A DNA stretch of 64,000 nucleotides from Trichaptum fuscoviolaceum (lineage: Eukaryota > Basidiomycota > Agaricomycetes > Hymenochaetales > Trichaptaceae), in contig CAJSYZ010000007.1 in assembly GCA_910574455.1 (NCBI GenBank), positions 124,001 through 188,000 of the forward strand, in the 5' to 3' direction. A program made the position numbers and the translations under genes. Below are positions 57,601 through 64,000 of the stretch, piece after piece. The number at the start of each line of letters is the position of its first letter. Position 1 is the first letter of the stretch. The notes below the pieces were generated by a model. That model had not been told where the DNA came from, ran no database searches, and saw nothing but the letters and a program-made list of their open reading frames with translations.

Positions 57601-58450
57601 GTCCCGGTTTATGAAGGCGGTACTCCATCGACTTGGGATCGAGGGCGCAACATCGACATCCTTCCACCCGCAAACGGACGGTCAGACCGAGCGGGTGAAC
57701 CAGGAGTTGGAACAGTATCTCCGCGCGTTCACCGACGTCCGACAGGAAAATTGGTCGGAGTTACTGCCCATGGCGGAGTTTGCGCACAACTCGCGAGCGC
57801 ACTCCGCTACCAAGGTGTCTCCCTTCGCACTGCTGTATGGATACGACCCCGAGTTCACCATTGTACCGAGTGCCGGACTTTCGACGGTACCTGCAGCGGA
57901 CGACCGACTCGACCTGCTTCAGAAGGCTCAGGAGGACGCTCGCGCGGCTCTCGAAGTCGCAGCGGAGCGGATGAAGCGGTACTACGACCAGGGACATGCA
58001 GACACGCCGGACATCCGACCAGGAGACAAGGTATGGCTCGACGCACGGAATATCGCAATACCGGGCACGCGCAAGCTGAATCCGCGGAGACTCGGACCCT
58101 ACACGGTTTTGCGGAAGATCGGACTCTTGAATTACGAGCTTCAGCTGCCTGCGACTATGCGGATTCACCCAGTGTTCCATGTGTCGCTTCTCACGAAGTA
58201 TACACCGGACACCATTCCTGGTCGCGTCCAGACACCGCCAGAGCCCGTAAACGTCGACGGCGACATTGAATACGAAGTATCCGAAGTCCTTAATTCGCGC
58301 CGAAGCGGTCGAGGTCGGACTCTGCAGTATTTGGTTCGCTGGAAAGGCTATGGACCCGAGGAAGACCAATGGATCGATGCCGCGGACATGGAGCATGCCC
58401 CCGCCGTTATCCGAAAGTTCTATCGTCGGTACCCCGACGCCATTCGCTAA
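54647..58450 (+). CDS. pol: Pol polyprotein (protease, RT, RNase H, integrase, chromodomain)
   Basis: 1,267 residues in the -1 frame relative to gag, probably made only as a Gag-Pol fusion since no good ATG opens it. Order: aspartic protease with active site LLDCGA at about residue 63, where Cys replaces the usual Ser/Thr. Reverse transcriptase follows (SPAAAPVFFIKKKDGSLRMV, YLDD near 477), then RNase H (ECDASDF, DHRNL) and integrase with an HHCC finger (HHDSLPVGH...CDTC, about 847-885). The D,D-35-E core is at about 917, 978 and 1013 (CDF, SDRG, TERVNQ). A chromodomain at about 1207-1262 (YLVRWKGYGPEEDQWID) should steer integration to marked chromatin. All catalytic residues are present. Confidence 0.97.
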   Translation: MSGSRRAVVPPKTPNRFLLLDDDVSDPSVYNRTSLIHKSLRRFIHVPVRISDGRKILSMRALLDCGAFSVIINQKLVRKFGLRTRPLDRPIKVYNADDSLNQSGPITDQVRLTLEIGGHKEEVDATVANIGDYPLIIGIDWLHHHNPEIDWNDETISFTRCPNECRPVEAARVVEAGQPLPRAVRKLRTARCKNSRQMRPRPQPHARVCVAEVGDDSDESDSESDDLAKIPPGFRYSEKYMDIYHDAEQFYVADDPDFVHKVAASYTWSQAIAEKSAVKEGDKSFEEMVPPQYREFAKVFSKSEAERLPERKPFDHAIDLEPGSTPSYSKIYPMAPAERAALKEFIEENLRKGYIRPSKSPAAAPVFFIKKKDGSLRMVVDYRKLNEITVKNRYPLPLTTELIDSLKKARIFTKLDLRAGYNNIRIKEGDEWKAAFRTQEGHFEPTVMTFGLTNAPATFQRMMNELFKDMLDVIVIIYLDDICIFSENESEHEEHVKEVLRRLEKYDLFCKPEKCEFHKDSIEYLGMIIGSGIISMDPKKVEAVADWPTPAKVKDIQAFLGFANFYRRFIKDFSKLAVPMTELLRKDVQWRWTTRQQESFDGLKKKFAEAPVLAMPDLEKPFILECDASDFATGAVLSQIGPDGDIHPVAYYSKSLGDAERNYEIHDKELLAIVRALDEWRHYLEGSPHKIDIVSDHRNLLFFAEARNLTRRQARWSLFLSRFDFLIRHRPGRLGGKPDALSRREDLRPDGPDNTNKVLLDTNRFYTLAMRRGMVRAEGDTELLRRIRESERFDEELVEAIEKVKEGAPRALANDLEEWNTEDGLLLYRGKVYVPKDEEIRRDIVKLHHDSLPVGHPGRWKTYELVSRNYWWPGMSTFVERYVSGCDTCMRTKNIPQRPVGPLQPNEVPDGPWQVISCDFITQLPQSGEYDAIFVVVDRLTKQAHFIPTTSDIDSARTADLFVSEVWKHHGTPRKVISDRGTQFVSRFMKAVLHRLGIEGATSTSFHPQTDGQTERVNQELEQYLRAFTDVRQENWSELLPMAEFAHNSRAHSATKVSPFALLYGYDPEFTIVPSAGLSTVPAADDRLDLLQKAQEDARAALEVAAERMKRYYDQGHADTPDIRPGDKVWLDARNIAIPGTRKLNPRRLGPYTVLRKIGLLNYELQLPATMRIHPVFHVSLLTKYTPDTIPGRVQTPPEPVNVDGDIEYEVSEVLNSRRSGRGRTLQYLVRWKGYGPEEDQWIDAADMEHAPAVIRKFYRRYPDAIR

Positions 58451-58480
58451 CGAACGCGCGCGCTCTTTAGGAGCGCCCTT

Positions 58481-58490
58481 GGAGGGGGAT
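58481..58490 (+). other. polypurine tract
   Basis: GGAGGGGGAT lies two bases upstream of the 3' LTR, in the usual place for priming plus-strand DNA. Confidence 0.85.
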
Positions 58491-58492
58491 AA

Positions 58493-59067
58493 TGTCAGGA
58501 ATCCGCCTCAGGTTATTTTATTTCTTTTATTTTTCTTTTATTTTCTTTTACGATCACACTCCGAGTCGGATCCCCGACATGTCCGGTCCGAAACCGGACT
58601 TTCTTTAACTCCGATTCTCTTCCTTTTTGCATAGATTACTTGCCTGTATGTTTGCAGGCCGCTAGGACAAGCGCCCTGCAAACAATTCTCCTTTCTTTCT
58701 TTCTTCCGCCACTCCGACTCGAACCTCCGCTCTACCGATGCGGGACCCCGACTAGAGCGGGACCCCGAACTCCGACTTACGTCAGCGGTATAGGTCGGAC
58801 CTAGTCGGATCAGGGTCCAGTGGCTTGGTACTGTATAGTTTTTACCTTTGTTCATCAAAACCGCGGATCCCCCTGCGAAGCATCCACTTTTGGCCTCTTG
58901 TAAAGTGCTTCTCAGGTGATGTGTTTATCTTTAGCTCTGATGTGTAGAATAGCTTAATTGACTTGTAAAGTGCTTCTCAGAGTGAGAACCACCGCTCATT
59001 GCGTCCGATCGTCGTCTGTGTCCGATTCAGGGTCTCGAAAGCGAAGGAACCACTCTAGGTCGTAACA
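58493..59067 (+). repeat. 3' LTR
   Basis: 575 bp, about 99.5% identical to the 5' LTR. It lacks one C (near 58880) and carries two substitutions. Confidence 0.95.
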
Positions 59068-59072
59068 AGGGC

Positions 59073-59719
59073 ACTTTCAGCTTGCGTACTGTGAGAACCT
59101 ATATTCAGGTCATTAGAAGGTCAGTCCCACGAGCAACGAACAGCTTCCATTCTTACAAGGTAGAATATGACACTCATCAGGTTCGATGAGAACATGATAA
59201 CGAAATACATTACACCTGCATACGAAAATTAACATTCTTCGTGTAGGATCACATGGCCTTCCTCTTACCGTCCTTAAGAATGACATCCCATAACAGCATC
59301 CTTTCCAAATGTCGGGACTTCCAGTATACGACATATGATCGGTATACTGTCAAAGAAAGGACAGTAAAATCTGTTGTGACCGTCTTCCAATCAGCCTTTT
59401 ATTTATAGGATGGGATTGGCAAGTCTACTCACCTGTAATGACCTCCATCAGCCAGAACACGAAGAGATTGCCCATGCTACCAATAGTGATTAGTTTCAAG
59501 AAGAGATGGAAAGAAAGATGTGGTCACTGTGCAGGAGGTACCACGAGATAGCAACCACCAATGCTAGGCGGTAAGGGTAGAGATGTTCCCAACATCGCAC
59601 AGAGCTGTTTAATGAATCATCTTTGAGCTACGTTACTGGCAAAGATCATAGTAACTTTCACGTACCATCTTCATTGCAAAATCGCCGAGGGTAAGGGAGC
59701 CAACTAGAGTGGCAATTCC
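59073..59719. other. flank between the LTR element and the repeat units
   Basis: About 650 bp without a supported gene. The first 70 bases may continue a disrupted frame from the other side of the LTR element. Confidence 0.35.
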
Positions 59720-60050
59720 AGCTGGGTATTCTTAGGGTATGCAACTGTCCGCCGCGCCTGCCAAAAGTCAAAAGGTCACGTGAAATTGCCTTATAAGTTA
59801 AACCTGCCTGTTAAAGAAGGCATTCTATTAGAAAGTTCTGATGGATTTGATTACTAATAATGACGCAATCTGAGACATCGCGCTTTGTCCGTCAACGCCG
59901 TCGTCGCCACCGCTGTCCTTGTCTTTCTTGTACTTATGTCGGACTCACATATTGACACTCCTAATGGCAACGCGTCCTCGTGAGTTTTATACTGATTTCT
60001 CTTTCAACTATTCTACATGTCCCTAAATTGCAAATATTTTGTGTTTTTGT

Positions 60051-61640
60051 TTCTACGACTTGACCTGCCAGGATCTGCCGCCCACCTTTGAAGACTCGCA
60101 CTCTGCTTTCTTTGCTCTCCTCCTTCAGCTCATACTCAATGTCTCCCAAGACCGTTCGGTGTGCCTCGTAGCCAGTGTCTATCTTAAGAACACGATCAAA
60201 CGGCGATAGGAGGATGAGGACTCACCTTTGGCGGACGCAGAGAAGATGCAGCTGAAGGGTCAGCTGGTCCCTGCAATGACCGCGCTTTCGAGTCCAGCGG
60301 ACAAGACATTACGAGCGCAGGTTACGGAGGCCGTGTCCATTCTCGTCAAGTACAATTTCCTCGAGCAATGGCCTGATCTCATCGTCAGCTCGTCTCTTCA
60401 CTCTCGCCCGACGCTGCAAATGATCCAACAAACATCTTTGTTCTCGAAACTGCCCACTCGATCTTTGCGCCTTGGCGTTCTGAAATACGCTCAGACTCGC
60501 TCTACACGACGATCAACTTCATTTTGAGCCGCTTCTCGGGCGCCTTCCTCCAAATCTTCAAACACACCGCCAGCAATCTTCTGAATGGGTCGGGAACTGA
60601 AGCGATGGCGCAGGCTGAGGTTGTGCTTCTGTCAATCTTCTACGACATGACGTGCCAGGATCTGCCTCCCACCTTGAAAGACTCGCACTCCGCTTTCTGT
60701 GGCGCTGAGCAGGGAGTGCTCTCCAAGTTCCTTGCTTGGGACCTCGAGAACATGCGCGGTGATCCCGACTATTCCACTCCCTCTTTCCTCACCCAAATCA
60801 AAACTTCGCTTTTCAAGCTCGCCAAGCTTTATACGCATCGATACCCGGAGGCCCTCTCGTCTTCGAATACCGTACCGGCCACAGCTCTGTGGGGACATCT
60901 CGGTGGAGGTCAGAGATATTGAATACCATGTGACGGACTGGTTAGTCAGGGACTACGCTTCCTCAGCACGGTCATCCGGTCAGGAAACTACAAGTCGACG
61001 TTTGCGGAAAGGGAGACGATCAATGTTTTGATTAAAGGTGTAGTTGTCCCCAATGTCACATTACGAGGTGTGCAAACTTCTTCTTTCATCGCGCACATCT
61101 TTTTACTGATATTATCTTGACCTGCAGAACACGAAGTGGAGCAATTTGAGGACGATCCTCTGGAGTATGTCTGAGTCGACCTTTCTTTCGCGGCGTCTTC
61201 TTGGTCCAGCGGGTTGACTGCGGAGGGAACCACGTGGCGACAAAGTGCGGCCGATGTCCTCCGTGCACTCGTTGCCTCAGGTTTCGAGACTGAGACGACG
61301 GAAGTCGACTTGACGCTAATAGGGAACGGACCGGAGGATTACAACAGGAAGGGATACGAGGACAGTTGGAAGAGGAAGGATGAGAGTGTGTACCTGTTCA
61401 TGGCGGGGCAATTGTTGGTGCAGCCGCTCAGGTGAGTGATGCAAATCATTCAGGAGGAACAGTGAATAATTTTGAGGATCTATAGCAAGGTGTTACAGGC
61501 ACGAATGGTGCATGTCGTGCAGTTCTTCTCGCAACATGTGCACGAGGACCTACAGGCCGATTAGAACTCCGTGCATCCAATTCTCCAGGTTGATGTGATT
61601 TGCTTTTTGTACTCCTTCCGAAATCAGGTGTGTAATTCTA
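60051..61640 (+). pseudogene. CSE1: fragment of exportin-2 / CSE1 (importin-beta family)
   Basis: Successive stretches match CSE1, which returns importin-alpha to the cytoplasm: CLVASVYLKNTIKRR, VSILVKYNFLEQWPDLI, TAHSIFAPWRSEIRSDSL, SRFSGAFLQIFKHTA, FYDMTCQDLPP, DGLVSQGLRFLST, VVVPNVTLREHEVEQFEDD, DVLRALVASGFETETT and VVQFFSQHVHEDLQ. They lie in order but in different frames, with at least two frame breaks and an in-frame stop after NTIKRR and before PILQVD. Introns with GT...AG are kept (for example GTGTGC...CTGCAG within LRE-HEVEQ), so this is a DNA-level copy, not a retrocopy. Only the N-terminal half of the roughly 960-residue protein is present. A second copy of FYDLTCQDLPP sits out of order at 60051-60113. 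Confidence 0.9.
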
Positions 61641-61711
61641 ACATATTTTATGTACAGATGTAAAGAAGAAAAATGTTTTTTTTTTCTAACAATAACCTCA
61701 CACCCATACAT

Positions 61712-61769
61712 GGGTAGCGGGCTCTGCTGTGAGGAACTCGCAGCCACTAACTACTTGTTCCCGCTACCC
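61712..61769. repeat. terminal-type hairpin, copy 1
   Basis: GGGTAGCGGG pairs with CCCGCTACCC, enclosing an inner GCTGTGAG/CTCGCAGC stem with one mismatch. Copy 2 is at 63195-63261. Confidence 0.8.
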
Positions 61770-62099
61770 CTTGGGTAGCTGGGTATTCTTAGGGTATGCA
61801 ACTGTCTGTTTTTACCGCCAAAAGTCAAAAGGTCACGTGAAATTGCTTTATTTGGGGGGTCCGTGGATATATATGGGCAGTTTTCGATATATATGTCTTT
61901 TTTGCTCACATGACAATGACAAAGATACGTAACTTATGTAAAGTATTGTCTCGGGTGTTCCCGAGACTGCGCAGCCCGCAGCTTTGGTCCTCGCCGTCGT
62001 CGCCAACGAGTAATGTGTGTCCTCTTTCTTCTTTTTCTTTTCTTTCTCGAAGTCGGACTCACATCTTGGCACCCCTGCTGTCGACGCGCCGCCCTTGAA

Positions 62100-63080
62100 C
62101 AGAACGGCAAGCGGTTCGACATCATCTCCGACAATTGTGCAAACATTTGCACCCGAACGACGAGTTCAGCGGCGGTGACCTTGACTATGGAGGATGTGAT
62201 TGGCCTTGGGCGACAGGATTGTAGATACTCGCAGTGAATGGCATGTAAGTGAAATATGGTGGCCTTTTCTCAACGAATGAAGACTCTCAGCCTTCATTAG
62301 ACATTCACAATTGACAAAGGAGACGTTCCGTCGCGTGTCGGTGCTGCCATAGATCCTCTCTTCGGCGGAATTGCACAACTCAACACTGCCATCAGCTTCC
62401 GTGATGGTGGGTTGGGCTTAGCCCGCAACTTGAAGCTACAGGATGCCGTTTCTCGCGGACAAGCTGTGTCGCGCTCAGAGCGAAATCTAGCGCAGGCCTT
62501 CCGTGATATCTTGAGCTGGTGTGATCAGTTCTCGCTCCCGAAGACAATTGGCGACATAGCAAAATAACGGTATACGCGTTTGGATGAAGAGAAGCTACGG
62601 AGGTGAAAGAAACTCGACGCAGTCATTGCGGCTTGCATTTGCATTGCCTGTCGTGTCACCCGGATGTTCTGCGAGATTTGCAATCTAACCCACCTTCCAA
62701 AGAAGACTCTCGGACAGTGTTACAAAGCACTCAAGCGGGCTTTCAACCTGGTGCGGGAGTGTATGATAAAATCTCAGCTGCCTGCCCGTCGCTAGTCACA
62801 GGTGCCAAAGACCTGTTGGTCTGCTACTGCAACCAGTTTGGTCTACCTCCTAATCTCCGTGCCATCTGTGGTGATGTGAACAGGTTTGCACATGACCGGT
62901 GCGTAGCCCCACCATCTACTTTTCATGCTGCCTTCTTGTGCAACTGAAGTCCGCAAAGGAGATCAGTCAAGTGGCGGGTGTCAGCAAATCTGAGTGAGCA
63001 TACTATCAAGCTGATGTATCAGATATATTTTGGCTACAAGGAGAGGTATGTAAAATATTCCGAGAGCACAAGGTTGTTGC
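62100..63080 (+). pseudogene. fragment of transcription factor IIB (TFIIB)
   Basis: The phrases GDLDYGGC and LGDRIVDTRSEW match the zinc-ribbon end of TFIIB, followed by GAAIDPLFGG, RNLAQAFRDILSWCDQFSLP, KLDAVIAACICIACR, EICNLTHLPKKTLGQCYKAL, AKDLLVCYCNQFGLPPN and HTIKLMYQIYFGYKERY. They are in the normal order of the protein (ribbon, linker, both cyclin-like repeats) but in several frames, with stops (for example after GDIAK near 62565). An intron with GTAAGTG...CTCAG lies after the SEWH block, so the source was genomic DNA. TFIIB recruits RNA polymerase II to promoters. This copy cannot encode it. Confidence 0.9.
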
Positions 63081-63194
63081 AGACTATAGAACAAACTTAA
63101 TGATAGTAACTTTAGACTTCTGTATGTTTGTGAAAAATAAATATTTTTTTTCTTCTTTTTCCTTCCATATAAAACTCACTTCCTCCCCATCTCT

Positions 63195-63261
63195 GGGTAG
63201 CGGGCTCTGCTGTGAGTTAACTCACAGCCACTAACTGCTTGTCCACGTATTCCCGCTACCC
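63195..63261. repeat. terminal-type hairpin, copy 2
   Basis: GGGTAGCGGG/CCCGCTACCC enclose a perfect 20-bp palindrome, GCTGTGAGTTAACTCACAGC (63209-63228). CTAG follows the outer arm directly. Confidence 0.85.
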
Positions 63262-64000
63262 CTAGCGGGTTCTAAAGGCGTACTGATTGTCACTTTTTTC
63301 AGTCAAAACCTTATTTATCACGTGAATGTCATGTGCCTTTAGTCTAGGCCGGCCTTTCGGTAAATACAAAGTGCCGAACTTAGGTTCACTTACAAGTTAC
63401 TTAAATTGCTTACAATGGATGCATTAAGTTAATTAAGTTTACTTAAGTCCAATTGAGCTCAAATAGCACAGTCTCCGTATCCGGGTTCAAGTTGCGCGAG
63501 CGAAGCGAGCGCGGCGGACAAGGATGCCACACAGATTCATTTTCACATATAATATCTTGTATAAATTATAATCACTAAATTGGTACTTACAAGTTACTTA
63601 TATTATTCACAATGTATGGTCTCTGTGCGACTCGGTTGTCGAGATCCCGGGCTCCTTTTCTCATTTCCCGCACTTTCCCGCCAAGGATCCCGACATGAGC
63701 AGACAAACCCGCGGGGAGAATCCCGCCATTGGATTCCCCGCGCGAAACCTCATTCCCGAATCGCACGATCCCATGCTCACGTGACTTACCCCGCACCACC
63801 GCCCCGGCAACCATGCACGCATACACACACTCATTTACGACGACCCGCCACGGCACACGTACATTCACTTATCAACATACGCTCATTAATCCGTTAGTAC
63901 CTCAAGGTGACGACCTGCAACAGTCTGGCATACCTAGTCTGGCTAGTCGCGGCCCCGGACCGGACGCTGACGTCCACGGACAGGCCGTAGCCATCTGGAG
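63262..64000. other. intergenic with a 30-bp direct repeat
   Basis: No gene is seen. After the hairpin, GTCAAAACC...TCACGTGAATGTC resembles a third, weaker copy of the left end of units A and B. ACTTACAAGTTACTTAAATTGC (63388-63417) recurs at 63585-63614 with a few changes. From 63640 on the DNA is GC/CA-rich with promoter-like composition. Confidence 0.4.

Larger units (their letters stand above)
52730..59067 (+). mobile_element. complete Ty3/Gypsy chromovirus LTR retrotransposon
   Basis: The element is 6,338 bp, bounded by LTRs of 576 and 575 bp that begin TGTCAGG and end GTAACA. It is flanked by a perfect 5-bp target duplication AGGGC (52725-52729 and 59068-59072). Only about three differences separate the LTRs (A/G, T/C and one missing base), so insertion was recent. 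It holds an intact gag, a -1 frameshift site, an intact pol with protease, reverse transcriptase, RNase H, integrase and a C-terminal chromodomain, a primer site and a polypurine tract. All parts expected of an autonomous element are present. Confidence 0.97.
59720..61769 (+). mobile_element. repeat unit A carrying a CSE1 fragment
   Basis: The left end (AGCTGGGTATTCTTAGGGTATGCAACTGTC..., then AAAAGTCAAAAGGTCACGTGAAATTGC) is repeated with few changes at 61777. The right end is the hairpin GGGTAGCGGG...CCCGCTACCC, repeated at 63195. Ends are direct, not inverted, as in Helitron-type elements. Between them lies the decayed exportin-2 fragment. Exact termini and target site are unresolved. Confidence 0.5.
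61777..63261 (+). mobile_element. repeat unit B carrying a TFIIB fragment
   Basis: Begins with the same 70-bp left end as unit A and ends with the same hairpin. The leader that follows the left end also resembles unit A (CGCCGTCGTCGCCA..., GTCGGACTCACAT-TTG-CAC-CCT). The two units lie head to tail in the same orientation and hold fragments of different host genes. Confidence 0.5.

Noticed and set aside
1..64000. CRISPR array or bacterial-type operon
   Set aside because: No regularly spaced repeats; genes have spliceosomal introns throughout.

Overview
The window reads as nuclear DNA of a mushroom-forming basidiomycete (Agaricomycetes). Genes are split by many short introns of about 48-75 bp with GT...AG ends. 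Several families are typical of that group: KDZ transposases with a CxC2-like cysteine cluster, F-box-like/leucine-rich proteins in tandem, a chromovirus-type Ty3/Gypsy element and a Helitron. No rRNA, convincing tRNA or CRISPR array was found. Exon joins given here were worked out by hand from splice signals, and reading-frame sums were checked to be multiples of three.

Layout. (1) 1-5.7 kb: the 3' end of an unknown gene, then a GRF-like zinc-finger gene (minus strand) head-to-head with a KDZ transposase gene that carries one clear frameshift and a second phase break. (2) 6.2-9.6 kb: a small tail-anchored protein gene and a seven-exon gene for a nuclear-looking protein. (3) 10-35 kb: a long block of similar base style holding an Spt5-like KOW protein, a 2,478-codon-scale Helitron Rep/helicase broken by one extra T, a pair of five-exon paralogues, a minus-strand paralogue pair and a nucleotidyltransferase-like gene. 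Several smaller unknown genes lie between them. (4) 36-48 kb: three intact F-box-like genes, each with a 119-nt first exon, plus one decayed copy and a scrap. (5) 48.6-52.7 kb: a His-rich single-pass membrane protein gene and a 149-bp foldback MITE with a TTA target duplication. (6) 52.7-59.1 kb: a complete, young Ty3/Gypsy chromovirus with 99% identical LTRs, a 5-bp target duplication, intact gag and pol, a canonical -1 slippery site and a self-complementary primer site. (7) 59.7-63.3 kb: two head-to-tail repeat units with shared ends, each carrying a decayed piece of a housekeeping gene: exportin-2/CSE1 in the first and TFIIB in the second. Both pieces keep intron sequence, so they were copied as DNA.

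How it fits together. The window is dominated by mobile DNA of at least four kinds (KDZ, Helitron, LTR, MITE) and by local gene duplication. The most interesting hypotheses are that the Spt5-like gene and the paralogous five-exon genes around the Helitron belong to one large mobile locus, and that the tandem CSE1/TFIIB units are gene-fragment-capturing elements. Element ends for these were not proven.
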